DNA from: Psilocybe azurescens
Taxonomy: Eukaryota > Basidiomycota > Agaricomycetes > Agaricales > Agrocybaceae
Direction of reading: 5' to 3'
Length of the DNA stretch: 64,000 nucleotides
Assembly: GCA_023853785.1 (NCBI GenBank)
Contig: JAJIRX010000798.1
Coordinates: 124,001-188,000, forward strand
The notes under the pieces were generated by a model. That model was given only the letters and a program-made list of their open reading frames with translations. It was not told the origin of the DNA and ran no database searches. This document shows, in pieces, positions 45,915 to 58,236 of this stretch. Within the stretch, counting starts at the first letter, position 1. Every line of letters starts with the position of its first letter. Both the position numbers and the translations under genes were made by a program.

Positions 45915-47228
45915 TCACTCAATCCTTTTTACCATTTTATCATCTACGTGTATCTCCGTCAGCTCAGGCCATATTGCAGGATTACCCTTCCAGCTATTGT
46001 TCACCAAGTCAGAGCCCTCATCCATGCGCTCTAGCACCAACTCGTTCAGCGCTGGAAACGAAGTTGTTAAATCCGCCACCGTGGTAGCCTCCAACTTGAC
46101 ACTCCGGAGTATCAGCTTTTGCATGTCAGTGAACACAAGTGCAGAGTTTGCGCTGAGCATCAAAGACAGACCGGACATCGCGTCTTGACTGAGCCCAGAC
46201 AGCTCGAGTTCTCGTAGAGTCCGGTACAGGCTTAGCGCGAAGAAGAGAGTGTACATGTCTTCGTGTTCGGCTTCTGGTCCTCCGCAGCGTAGCTCAGAGA
46301 GACACAGGGACCTTACAGAGGATGCATGGTGGGCGATGAGGCGGCGGACGTACGGCAAGCCGCCAGGAATTGTCACCCGATGCAGAACTAGCATCGTTAT
46401 ACGCGTTTTCATGAAGACGTGGAAGTGGTTTTGATAGGAAATGAAGGTGTTGTTCAGGAAAAGAGTTTCGAGGCACCATCGAGGAAAGACAGCTATTTGC
46501 ACGTCATCGATGTATAGACTTTTAAGATGGGGAGCGACGATGCTGAGATCAGGAGGGTAGATCGGTTGACCGTGACCATGGTCAGGAGAGTCTGGACCGC
46601 CTCGTCTAGAGCTAGGTGCTACTTTGGCGAGATGTAAATGGGACAAAGGCGTATACCCAATATCATTGGGAGAAGAGGATAAATTTCGCTCCAGGAAGAC
46701 GTCAAGAACGGCAGTAACGATGAAATCGCTGCTTACCAGCCGTAAGGAGAGACATCTGCCTATGTGGGGAAGCAGGACTCGACGGATGTTCTCTTCGTAG
46801 CGTGACTTTTGTATCCATGAGAGGGCCAAAGGATCATTGAGGGCAAATGTGATATCCAAATATAATGGCAAATTGGCTGATCGGGATAAAAACATCGACG
46901 TAGTTTCTGTGGCCTGGCTGTCGTTATAATTTTTGCTGATGAAGGCGTTATGACAGAGGTGTATCCTGGTCCAAAGGTCATGCAAGTCGATAGCAATGTA
47001 TCTCCATCGTTTGCAAACATGGGAAATTGTGATGCAATGAAGGAAGATTTGTTTATGGGAAGGAAGGGCGATGGGCTTTGGGCCAGATACAATAGGATAT
47101 GTTGATCTTCTTCGACGTGTTAATGATCGCGATTCGATGTGGGATGTCTCTGTCGTCAATCCAATGGTACTAAGTTCGAATATTGCACATAATATTTCCG
47201 TTGGAAGACCCTGCACGCCGGCTGCCAT
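45915..47228 (-). CDS. F-box protein with leucine-rich C-terminal region
   Basis: A single-exon 437-residue protein starting MAAGVQGLPTEILCAIFELS. The upstream extension to 47300 has only a GTG and is not used. The F-box runs from LPTEIL to ISHVCKRWRYIAIDLHDLW, with a Ser/Arg-rich insertion inside it. The rest has irregular Leu-rich strands typical of Agaricomycete F-box proteins (LSHLHLAKVAP, LKSLYIDDVQIAVFP, LETLFLNNT, LRELELSGLS, LNELVLERMD). It would bind Skp1 in an SCF ubiquitin ligase and use the C-terminal part to choose substrates; the substrate is unknown. Such genes are numerous and lineage-specific in this class. Confidence 0.85.
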   Translation of the reverse strand: MAAGVQGLPTEILCAIFELSTIGLTTETSHIESRSLTRRRRSTYPIVSGPKPIALPSHKQIFLHCITISHVCKRWRYIAIDLHDLWTRIHLCHNAFISKNYNDSQATETTSMFLSRSANLPLYLDITFALNDPLALSWIQKSRYEENIRRVLLPHIGRCLSLRLVSSDFIVTAVLDVFLERNLSSSPNDIGYTPLSHLHLAKVAPSSRRGGPDSPDHGHGQPIYPPDLSIVAPHLKSLYIDDVQIAVFPRWCLETLFLNNTFISYQNHFHVFMKTRITMLVLHRVTIPGGLPYVRRLIAHHASSVRSLCLSELRCGGPEAEHEDMYTLFFALSLYRTLRELELSGLSQDAMSGLSLMLSANSALVFTDMQKLILRSVKLEATTVADLTTSFPALNELVLERMDEGSDLVNNSWKGNPAIWPELTEIHVDDKMVKRIE

Positions 47229-49898
47229 GCCAACTCCGTTGTGAAGGCAGAAGTTTATCGGATTTTGAACGAGGAAACAAATCGTAAGCTGAGATCCCAC
47301 CAGCGCCTGTTAAAGCGGATTGCTCAGTTCGTTACGAGTTCGTATAAGTTGAGTGACGATGTGGAACAAGAATACCGTGGGACGTACGAGGGCAGAAGCG
47401 ACTCGGATCTACGCAGAGTATAGTTGCCTGACGTCTGACGTTATGGATTGTCGGGATCAGGAGATATTACAGCTTGGATCAAATACCTGCTGAGCTGCGA
47501 CTACTCTATCCCACCCCAGTTTGATTTACATATATGACCAGTGCGAGTTACCTCGCCTAATCAGCATAAGGGTTAGGCAAAAGCAGGTGCAGCACTGAGC
47601 AAATGGCCTTAGCCTCGGCTTACGCAACTGGCTTTGTTCCCGAATAAACAACTGCGACCCACGTAGATGGCCACTTTACAGATAATTAGCCTTTCTTTAT
47701 AAGTGACCAATGCGATGACGACATCCTTCGGGGATGTACAATGTACAAGGGAGCAGTTCAGAATTTGTCGAAAATGTTGATTTCGACGCCGCTGCGGTAC
47801 GCGAACACGCAAACTATGTGCACGAGCCATACCTCTTTCTCATATATATCATTAAGAGCCCGATCCATTACCTTTCTCGTAAAAATTCTCCCTAAGATCC
47901 GTTGATCCTTGCCTATGTCAAGCATACTACTATCCCTTTCCAGGAGTTTGAAAATCGCGTTTTCTCCTTCGGTTCTTGTTCTACTTACACAAAAGACTGC
48001 ACATGTATACTACAGATCGACTATCCCATTGAGAACATGTAAAAATAAATTAAGCTTCGAGGCTGCTGTATGGTAGAACTGAGAAGTGCCGATTTTGATT
48101 ACGGTAAATAGGTCAGGATGTTGTCCAGATCTGGGTAGATTGGGCAACCCGTTTACCCCCAAATTTTGGAGAAACATTTCCATATAGCAGGCCATTAATC
48201 ATCCAAAATTCTGGGCTTGAGGATATATTCCTTCGAATACAAAGTTAGAACAAGCGTTTCTGTATTCACCAAGAGTGACCGACATAATGATTTTCAAGGC
48301 TCCGCCTCAAAGGCCCAGCTACAGTGTAAATATCCGATTTTCATCTCGCCATTTTGTGCCAGCCACGTTTCCCCACTCAGCTGTGACTGCCGCCAGCGCC
48401 GACGTGCGCAATATGAACATTTTGACGTGACTTTCCGTTACAATCGTTACAATCTCCTGAAACTATTGACTTTTGAACACCGGAAATGCTCCGCTTTCAT
48501 CTCTCGTTGACTTTTTCAGAAATAAAATTTGATGTTTAAATAGAAGGCAAAAATTCGCATCTTTTGGTCAAGTTTGAGGGAAAGAGAGCTAGTGGTTGTG
48601 TAGGAATACGTCAAATATATGAAAAAGCTTCAAACTCCTGGAAAGGAATAGTATGTCGTCGAATTTGCTCTGTCCTTTGCCTGGCCTCACTGTCGCCGCT
48701 TGACATAGTGTCGAATTTGTGTCAAATCTGTTCCTCGAAATAGTCTCATGAAGGGTGCCTTTATTTAACCTTTTTGATGCTTATTTACTGGAATTAAGCT
48801 TGGACTGTCTGAATTATTCGTAGATGGTAAGCAGTCGGAATAGGCATTAGGCAGATTTACCCCTCCACGTCTTGTCACTTCTATGGCTCGACGAGGATAA
48901 CATTGGATTGACGAAATGAAGTCCATTTGACTTCAATCTGACTGTATCTGTCCAATATTGCCCGCAGCCCACATTGCCATCGGATGAAGCAATTTATGGT
49001 ATCGGACGCTAGACCAGAGCCAAAACAATACAAGGATACCAGCTATTCGCCTTGCTGAAAGGGTTGAATCGGCGCGTGCAAAACGCCAGTCAACCATGTA
49101 GTAAGTAAGGACTGAGGAATTTCGAATGTTGAATTACTTCGATGAAGCAACTGTGACCTCTATTCAATGGGACCTTTGGTGCCATACTCCCGGACGACGC
49201 ACTACTGAGAGTGCTTCTACAGGTTTTATCTCGTAAGATTGGATTTGGTGAACAGGATAGTATATAGCTCGGATCAAAATTCAATGTGTTAAAATGTGTA
49301 TTTTGTTGTTATATTTAGTATATGTACTGACTAATCTACCTTTGAGGGAGTTTGTGAAAAATATTTTCGCATGCAACAAAGGCTTCCCGATACATCAACC
49401 CCAGCAAGGCGTTTACCAACGACAGCGTCGACGTCTGGTTCAACACGTGAAGTTTGAATAAAACATTGAAGCTTTTATTGATGCATTAATTATTCACCGG
49501 GTCTACTACTGAAGTTGCCACGTAAGGCAGTAGTAACCAAGCTACCATTTAAGTAGGATAAGATAAAATAGAATGAAGTGTAGGTATCGCATAATTGGAT
49601 GAAAAGAAGAAATGAGACCATGAACGCGTTTGTGTATTTATACAAAGATAATGTGGAGAAACGAAAGCGCGTGTTCGAACGAGAGAAAAAGCAAGAGAGA
49701 ATCTGTCTGGAGAGCTGCATGGATTGAGATCATGGTGAGAACAAGACAATGAGATAAATCGAAAAAAGAAACAAAACAAAACAAAAATCGAAAATAGGAC
49801 TCGCTATCCAGAGCTTGGATTAAACTTCTCCATACCGTACCATACATCACCCTCACCTGCTCATTCATCCGCTTGCAGTATATCGAAGAACCCAACGT
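47229..49898. other. Gene-poor stretch
   Basis: AT-rich DNA with scattered short open frames and no recognised domain. T-rich frames near 49490-49890 look like noncoding 3' flank of the next minus-strand gene. Confidence 0.4.
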
Positions 49899-51875
49899 TC
49901 ACCGTCCCTTAAGCCCCCTCAGCTTCTTCGCCACATCCTCCATATCTTTCAAATTCCATTCCCCGCTCCACTCTCTCTCTTTTCTCCTCCCCCACTCCAT
50001 CGTCAAAGATATCTCCGTCCCTGTGCCAACTACACCCTCTCCCTTCCCATCCTCACTCCACATGCTATCCTCTGACGCACGCCCATCAGCCCGAACCGAA
50101 CCCGGATTCGGGTGCGGATGCGCCGCGACGTGGATGAACGGCCGTGGGGAAGGAAGTGGCTCGAACGCTGCACCACCCGCGGCGTAGTACGTCTGCGCAC
50201 GCGGCTGCTGCGCGAGTGCGAGTGCAGCCGGACACGGACGCGGGGAAGGCTGGTCGAGAGAGTTTGTCCCGCGAGTGTAGGTGTCCAAGTGTTGGGAAAG
50301 ACCCCTAGTTGACTCAAGGGTAGGGGTCCGTTCTGGTGAGGGTGTGCGATGGCGAGTGGAGGGAGTACGAGTGCGTGCAGGGGCAGGGGCAGCTTTGACG
50401 GAAGCAGGGATGGCAGCGTTGGCGCTGCTGCCGCGAGTGAGCATCGCCGCAGTGGCCGCTGCAAATGCGGACGCTGTACCAAGCGTTAGACTCCGTGGGC
50501 GGTGCTGGCGTCGCTTACCACCACTGCTTTTCTCCAGTTCTATTTCTGTGTCCATTTGTGAAGGTGCTGATTGCTGCTGCTGCTGGCGGTGTCGGCGCTC
50601 AGGCTGAGAGTGAGAGTGCACATGGGTATGAGGTTGATAGACAGGAAGAGGAGCGGCGGCAACTGCGAGAGGTGGAAGCGAAGCTGTGGCGGAGAATTGG
50701 GAATTTGAGTGTGAATGCGAAGTGGGTTTGTTGTGATAGTGGTTAAATGGAGCGACTGGATCAACAGGAATGTTTGATGATGAAGTCGAGGTCGAGCCCG
50801 ACTGGAGTGATTTAGATGCATTTAATGAGGAGGTGCGGCGTAAGAGCTTTTTAAGGGGGCTGAGCGGAGGCTATCGACGACGAAGCCTGCGCGGAGGAAG
50901 TAGATGTAGATGCATTGGAATTGCCGTAGCCCGCGGCGGTGGCAGGAGGGGCAGCGCGAAAGACGAGCTCCGGGGGAATGTTCTCTCCGAGCGTCCTCGC
51001 CAGTTTGGCCAATTTCCTCCTCTTTTCGCGATCGCTCAAGCTGTTATGCGCGTGACCACTCAAACCGTAGTCCTCTGATGAAGGCGAAGGCGGGATGATG
51101 TCAACGCTCATGTTAACGTTGAACGACGAGGCAACAGGCGATAGGGGTTTAAGTAGAGAATCACCGTCGCTATGTTGATCTTGGGTATTTATATGGTGCC
51201 CGTTCTCACTCTCCGTTGCTGACATTGCAGGGATAGACCGGAGACGCAGTAGAAGTGGCTGTGAGGGGTGCGCGGCGCCCATCGCCCCCATGCTGTTATC
51301 CTTCAGCGCATCGGCCGCTCCAGAGCGGGTCTGCCTCGAGTTGGTAGGGCCTGGAATTGGGAACACCATGTTCAGTGGGGTGTGACTAGGCTCTCCGGAA
51401 CCGATTCCGGCGCCGATATCCTGCTTTCGTTTCCGGCTGACAGATGTCGGGGTGATCCTCCTACACCTGTCGCTCTGGGCACGACAGCGCCAGGGAAAGG
51501 CGATGCACTGCGCGAGGACGACGGGGACGCATTGTCGAAAATAGCCTGTACTTGATATGGTGCTGAACGGGTCGTAGAGCGCACGAAGACATAGTCCGAA
51601 TCTCCGTTCCGTGATACAACGGTGGTAGAGCTAACCTCTGACGAAGAGGACGAATGTGAGGGCGAGTGAGAGTGGAATCCACGACCTTCGCGGTGAACTC
51701 TAAGCATGTGAGGGGATGGGGTGTCCGATTCTGGCTCGACGACGAAGGGGGTCGCGCCAAGAACAGCACCAAGCTTGCGCGACGAGCGTAGTAGGCGGGT
51801 CCGCTCCTCACGATCGAGGGTGTTGTTGGTAGGCGGCGGTGCAGTGTACACCATGGTGGAGGTTGTCGAGGACAT
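49899..51875 (-). CDS. Low-complexity protein with two conserved basic helices, unknown function
   Basis: One long minus-strand coding region, about 658 residues, apparently without introns. It starts MSSTTSTMVYTAPPP. A helix DREERTRLLRSSRKLGAVLG comes early, a second DREKRRKLAKLARTLGENIP in the middle, and EDVAKKLRGLKGR closes it. Between them are Ser/Pro/His-rich linkers. Two one-base changes in homopolymers are needed: one C added where the plus strand has G4 (51377-51380), and one C removed at the plus-strand G5 (50865-50869). With these the frame is open throughout. The two similar helices hint at a duplicated interaction motif. Related low-complexity proteins occur in Agaricomycetes; I cannot assign a role. 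Confidence 0.6.
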
Positions 51876-54800
51876 AGTTTTTCGTTAGGTTGATTGTATA
51901 CGTCAAAATTAATGCAAATGATAATGTTGTAGGTTCGTTCGTAGCAGGAGAATGCACACAGTGCGAGTTGAGTAGAGAATAAAAGAGCCGAAGCGTATCG
52001 CAATCAACAGAGCCTAAAAAAAAAGAAAAAAAAGAAATGGACGAAGGGCAGGGCGTATCAACACACTGTTCACCCAAGAGGCGGGAATAGAAACACAGAC
52101 AGTCGACGTACTGGTTATTATAGCGAGCTGGGAATGGGACCTTCGTGGGAGATCTGATCAATGTACTCTCTTCAACTATTCGAGAACAATAGGCATTGGG
52201 GGTTAGAGAGAAGAACGTCGATCAAGAAGCCCAGTTAATCGAAGAATGGGGTTCAAGCGGATGCCTTGTATTGGGTCCTTGTCTGTCCTTGTTGGATATA
52301 TTTAGCGAAATGGATGATGGATGCACTCGAACTTTGGTGGTGGTGTTGGGGTTGTGCAGGAGTAAAGGGGAGGAAAAAGATGAACAGCAACGTCGTTCTC
52401 TATATCCGTTCTGAGTATTCCCTTGGGCCTCGCTAGCCACTTTAGCACAATGCAAATACTTATATGAATACATGTTCATAATCCGATTCTAAACAGGGAG
52501 CAAATTGAATGCGAAGCCAGGGTTGCCATGCTTCCATGCAACGTGGCGGTGTTTGAATATTATTCCCATATTTGACGGTTGCTATGCATATGGCGCCCGA
52601 TCGATCTCATTCTCTCTCAGACCCGTTTGGACCCCCCGTCTCAACTCCCCACAGTTTGGCCGACCCCCGAGTGTCCCGTATTATATTTTTCACCGAATTT
52701 TCAGGTCATAAATAGCGTCTGCATTCGATGCTTCATTGCTTGACCAATATCTGGCGCATAACTTTTTTCCGAGGTCCGAGACTGCTTTACGATTGACCGC
52801 CTACAGGCTGCTGTGTGTAAGTCTTGCTATGTATATCAACGACCTTCACGTCCGCCAGTGGTTGGCCTAATCTCCCTGCGTGGGGTTCTTCTACTCTTGT
52901 CTCTGGAACCTGGACTCGACTCTGAAGCACACCCTGTATATCCTGGCGACATGCATCGCGGCTAACCTGGCGACCTCCATGCCGTCTGCTTACTGTCTAC
53001 CTGGTCTTCTTACTGTCAATTCTATGACATTGACACTTGCATATTCGTGGATAACTGATACATGCTCAGCTCTCCATGGCTAAACACTGGATGATACGGC
53101 TCACGGATGCCGTTCGCCGCGATCACTGGCAGAGCAGGGCAGAGCAAATCCAGAATATGCAAGATGACTGATTGTCCGACATGTGCATTCAACACGAGTA
53201 TCAGAGCTAAAACAGAACACGGGAGGACCATTTGAAGTGGATCGTTACATGACATGCATCTATAGGCCCTTCCCTCCGACCCGATGCGACCGAATATGCT
53301 GTTCATTCTCTGTTCCCTGATTGAACGGACCTTGCTCGTCTTGAGGACACGCGTCGCGCCTCCCAGCTCGAACCCACAGCCAATTCGGACATTCATGATG
53401 TGAGAATACAACTTCCAAGATCCTTGATTAACAGGAATAACCTTATTTTAAATAGCCACGACATATGAATGTTGGTCGTCTCTGGACCTTGAACGTTGAC
53501 CGATGTACTCTTTTCTAAACCATGATGGTTGAACGATGGCTTCTGGCAAGGTCGGGCCTTTGCCGGTATCGTACGATATTGACTGTACATGATCTTTACT
53601 ATCTCGGAAGTCTGCCAGTGGTTGAACATTTTCAATACTCGTCTCAGTTCATCCCACACTATAATTACTTCGTAACGAGATACTCCACGGTATGCCTGTC
53701 ACATACACTGTTAGTCGCTTACTTGACCCAAGGAAACTGAGCCCGTCTCCTTGTACCGCCGATATACACTTAGTATCATGTATTTACTGGTGGACCCACC
53801 CAATTACCAGAGTTCTCATCTAGGACATGAGAAAGACGCGTCCAATGCTCCTCGTCTGCCTCAATGCGATTGTTGGATGCGTCACGCTACCCCAGTCTTA
53901 CCTCCCTCTACCCTCTTTTGTAACCCACCGGCCGCCTCGCATTGTCTGAGCGTCAAATAATAAACCCTGTTGAACTGTTTATCTGTGATATGATGCGTGC
54001 GGCGTAAATATGCGTTGCGATGTCATGCGGTACTTAGATGTATCAAGTACTCAGAAGGCTTCCAAAATTACATACCTATATAGCATGAAACGCGAAAAAG
54101 GCAAGCACGGAACTTATTGACGCAGAGTGAGTGGCCGCGCTTGATCTGGGTAAATACATACGCGTCAATTTATCATAAGCTAAACTAAAGAAGACTTCAT
54201 GATATCCCGACTCAAGCTCATAACGTAAGGCTCTAGTCTCCTATTCTGTAGCATTTGAATACCAGAAGAAAAGACGTCGAAAAAAGAGAGGAATTGCTTT
54301 ACGAGAACGATCTTTCTTACTCTAACAGATTCTACGTCGCTGTAAGAGATCAAACATCAAACAGTAATCCAAAAATCGTGTCCTCTTTCGGTCTCTTGAT
54401 GGAGTGATGCGCCCTCGACCCCATCCCTTGACCCTACATTAAGCCAGTGCCTCCGCCGCCGCCGGACTCTTCTTCGGTGCCCTCCCTGATTTGTGCTGCA
54501 AGTTTCTGCCCTGAAACGCACGGAAGTGGCTTCTATCCCGTCCTGGAGACAGGGTGTAATGCCGGTATCCCCATGGATCATCCCTGTCTCCGCCTAAAGT
54601 CTATTTCAATTTGGACCTTCGACAAAATGTGTGCGAGCTCACTGTTAAAATCTTACTACATTCCAGTTCCAGTGCTCAGGCGCTCATATGTCATGTATAT
54701 ATATCAGGGGTGGCGGTTCTGGGGAGAAAATATTCGCTCTGCCACGGCAAATAGACCCTGTTATGACTCAATACACAAGTCATTTCGCTTCCCTGTCTGT

Positions 54801-55915
54801 CCCAGTCAAGTCCCTATAGTACATTGTGTCAACGAATACCATCTCACCAGTGGTTCTGAGTCATATCCCGGGCGTAGTAATGGGCTGCGGCGCTGTGGAT
54901 GATAAGCTCGTAGTTGACCTTTTCAAATGTTGCGTCGTTGTTATAAATACATTGAGCTGTTTTTGTAGAGTAGATTTCGAAAGAAGTCTGTAATAATTAA
55001 TGCCGACAGATTATTGCTGAAGAAACACGTCCATTTCTTGAAAACCTCGAAAACAAGTTGGAGGAGGGAGGTTTTACTTACCTTATGTCGCTGTCTACAT
55101 CTACTTAACTTAGTGGGCTTTTGGACATATTCATATGCTTATGCTTATAAAATCAATAAACAGGAAACACGAAGATCCAAATCAATTTCTAGGCGGAGTT
55201 GAGGCGGAGTTGCGATATACGAACAATACCACGCGATTTATGAACGCGTCGCGTCGACAGTCACGCTCACCCAACTTGTATAGGACATCCAACGCTCACC
55301 CAGTCATTCAAGAAGAGGTCATGTGAATTCATTCTCGTAGATTGGTTTTATTTATTGGGATTATGAACATCAAGGCTCGACTGTACTAGCAACGGTGTAT
55401 CGTCACAGGTATTCCTAGTACTACCTTCCCCTGTCACCGCCGGTACTCACTTACCGGAACAACATCAACAGTCTCTCTCCGCAAGACTGTCCGTGTCCAT
55501 AAAATGAGATACATTCTAGATGTACATACGTACTGCAGAAAGTCGCCGTTCGTTGTTATTGTTATTGAATGGCCAGTAGAACAGAACTGAGTTGAAATTT
55601 CCGTAAAGTTCGTTCACTTGACATATCTTTCCTATTTCCTTTGTTACAGGATCCAACTTTATTTCGAAGGATAGATATCGCAACGAGTCCTGAAGCGAGA
55701 AACGAACAAATGGATGCGGAATCGGGGATGGAGGAAAAGGAGACCTCATGATGGCCGGTAGTCCATGACTCGGGACTTTGAATGAATATTCATTAGAGAC
55801 ATAATGTACATGCTCGGATAATGGTACAAACCTCTAATACCATCACCGCAATGCCCTTGATCGTGCCACTTCATGCTAGGATCCAAGGTTAGTGCGTTGA
55901 ACGGCGTGTTTTGTC
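51876..55915. other. Gene-poor stretch
   Basis: About 4 kb with no gene I can support. An open frame at 54447-54902 begins in a Pro/Ser-rich run but shows no domain or exon structure. The inner edge of the right duplication arm begins near 55916. Confidence 0.4.
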
Positions 55916-57590
55916 AACAGGGCCTGCGCCTGCACCGGTGAGCATCCCGACGATGCGCCCATCCCTCGCGAGCACAATGGCCCGGAGCCACCAGGCCAGA
56001 AAACCACCGCGCGTTTTGTCGTAGGGCAAGATTGCGATCCCGATGGAAGTCACGGTGTGCTGCGCGATGTCATCATAGTCATCACGGTCATTATAGACGT
56101 AGATGAGGGTGAACGACTCGAGGCCGTTGGTGCGGCCGACAGTAGTTCCCGTGCTGCGGGTCGCAGGTCTCGGCGTCCTGCATGACGCTGTGGGTCTGGA
56201 GCAGACCATCTTTGGGGTACCGGCAGCTCGCTTGATCGACGGGCTGAGGTGTGTTGCCAAAGTCAACGATCGAGAGGATACCGCCTGCGAAGGAGGGAAA
56301 AGTAATATGTAGTCAGTGAAAACTGGAGACAAGGAGATGAGAGATAGAAAACACAACGAGATATGATGGACACAAGGAAGGGGAAAAGACGTACCAACGT
56401 AAACCTCATTTCCGTTAAATGTAGACCAATCAATATTCTTGTTGTACAACTCGATCAGGGCCTGGTCTTCGGTAAAATAGCAGGCTCGACTGAGACCTCG
56501 ATCCTCAATTTTCTTGGAGTGAGGCACGAAGCCAACAACGCGCTGGTCAGGGGTGGTACGGCGCTTGGCGACCTTGTCGTGGAGCGCGTTCACCTCCTCA
56601 TTCTTCTTCATCGCCTTCGAAACCAATTCCACTTGATCCTTGCACTTCTCGGTGACCTTGCTTTTCTCTCCCTCGACGGCTCCTCCAGCCTGCGAAGCAC
56701 GTAGTTCCAGGCATCGATGGAGCGGAGGAGGTCGACGATGGTGCCCGTCATGGCCTTGACGGCATTGTCGTAGTCCCATGTTTCTGAGAGCGATGAACTC
56801 CTCACGGGCCTGGCTTGGGTCCCTTCACGCCATGCTCATGGTGGCGTAGACAACAGGGAGGCGGACGTCGTGGGCGCAGGTCAGGATGGCGCCATGCTCG
56901 TAGTCTTTACTAGGGGGGGAAGTAGAGAACGATTGTGCCCTCAAAGGGGGGGTACTTGAGGAGTGTGATGGATACACCGAGAGCGGTGAGGAAGGGTGTT
57001 CGCAGGTTGGGGGCGTTGTCGAGGAGGGGCCCAAACGAGAGGAGCTTGGGGACAGCAGCGATGGAACGAGTGACAACCGACTTAACAAGTCACAAAGTCC
57101 ACAGCTAGCTTTGGCAAGGATCTCCTCAACGAGGGCGGTTGCGGCAACGGCGTTGGCGTAGATGATGGAAGGGGGAATAGGGCTTCACACCGATGGCGAG
57201 GACGCAAGAGCACAAGGGATTGGTCTCCCCGGAGTCGGCGTAGGCGAGGGGTTTGATGGATGTTCACTGTACGCCAAGGAAGTTGAGGTTGTAGTAGATG
57301 TATTTGCTAATCGAGGGCCAAGTGGGCCCAATGGCGCGACGGTAAACCCAGCGAGCATCACGTTCGATGCCCTGCAGTCATGGCCAGACTTGAACACACA
57401 GGGGAGTGCCGCCGCCATAAAAGTCAATGTATGCATTGGGGCACTTGTCAGTGAGGCGCAACGCCTTGAAGACACCGTCGTGCGTGGTCATGCCCTTGAA
57501 TTTGCTGCAAGGGGAGGAAGTCGAGTGTGCGTGTTGATGGTGGGAGAGATGAGAGTTCTCAAATTTCCCACGGCCCAACGTCGGAAATAG
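55916..57590 (-). pseudogene. Trypsin-like serine peptidase P-B, decayed
   Basis: The N-terminal part includes FKALRLTDKCPNAYIDFYGG, then after stops GAILTCAHDVRLP, with the catalytic His retained. The linker reads ELVSKAMKKNEEVNALHDKV and RTTPDQRVVGFVPHSKKIE. YFTEDQALIELYNKNIDWS precedes an intron. The C-terminal part has TVGRTNGLESFTLIYVY and IVLARDGRIVGMLTGAG. The nucleophile motif GDSG is destroyed: the sequence reads WWLRAIV after a base loss and substitution. Coding stops being homologous right after GAGAGPVD, so the last 40 or so residues are lost at the arm edge. Several frame changes occur (about 56690, 56830, 57020, 57380). A TATA-like TTTTATATTA lies upstream at about 57670 on the same strand. 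Confidence 0.65.
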
Positions 57591-57724
57591 GCCTATCTGT
57601 CAAATGTGAGCCTCTGAAACTACCCCAGTGGAACCCACAAAGCCACCAAGCTTTTCCCCTCACCACTCTAATATAAAACCCAATGCCAGACCTTAGAGTA
57701 GACATACATGAGAAATAGAGGCAC

Positions 57725-58192
57725 ATCGTGTGCCCAAGGCATCCCGACTCATTGGCCGCAATGTCAATTTTTCCTTCCCGTCCGTGAGTATACCCCATTG
57801 ACGTCGAAGTCACTATCCAATTCCCTCCGGAATGGCCCTTAGATCAACGTGTTACAACTTGATACCACCTTGGTGGCTCCATCACAGATCTCGATACGTA
57901 TAGTCGTACTCATGCACCAGAGTTCGCTTCTGGAAAGCCTTATAGTCCTTTAGTATGGATGTCTGGCAATTGGGTAAGAGCTCTGATGATTTCAGGGTAT
58001 TTGGCTTATTATACTGTTGCTTGATTTGTTTATTTAATATTAACATTCTAGAGTACGATTCCGGCAACCGACGAAATTACAGGGCAGATGACTGATGCTG
58101 ATACCATTCGTCGGACAAGTGCGGTGGACACTCTGGATCGGCTCAAGAAGGTTGTTTTCTATCTGTCTAGTCGATGTATAAATGTTGTTTAA
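57725..58192 (+). pseudogene. Protein-kinase C-lobe relic, right arm
   Basis: The plus strand reads IDVEVTIQFPPEWPLDQ, an in-frame TGA after VTT, then GGSITDLDTYSRTHAPEF and ASGKPYSP. A one-base shift in a T run leads to MDVWQLGKSSDDFR, the kinase subdomain IX type motif. After a 55-nt intron (GTATTTGG..TTCTAG) it continues TDADTIRRTSAVDTLDRLKK to a stop at 58192. It is better preserved than the left-arm copy. The catalytic lobe is missing in both. The shared TGA implies the gene was already dead before the duplication. Confidence 0.65.
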
Positions 58193-58236
58193 ACCGTGTT
58201 GTAAGAATTACTAGCAATGTAGAATCCATGGGGAAC

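Noticed and set aside
47228..47300. Extended N-terminus of the F-box protein
   Set aside because: The extension would start at GTG; the ATG at 47228 is close to the F-box as usual for the family.
54447..54902. Plus-strand 151-codon ORF
   Set aside because: Pro/Ser-rich start then random-looking sequence; no homologous frame elsewhere in the window.
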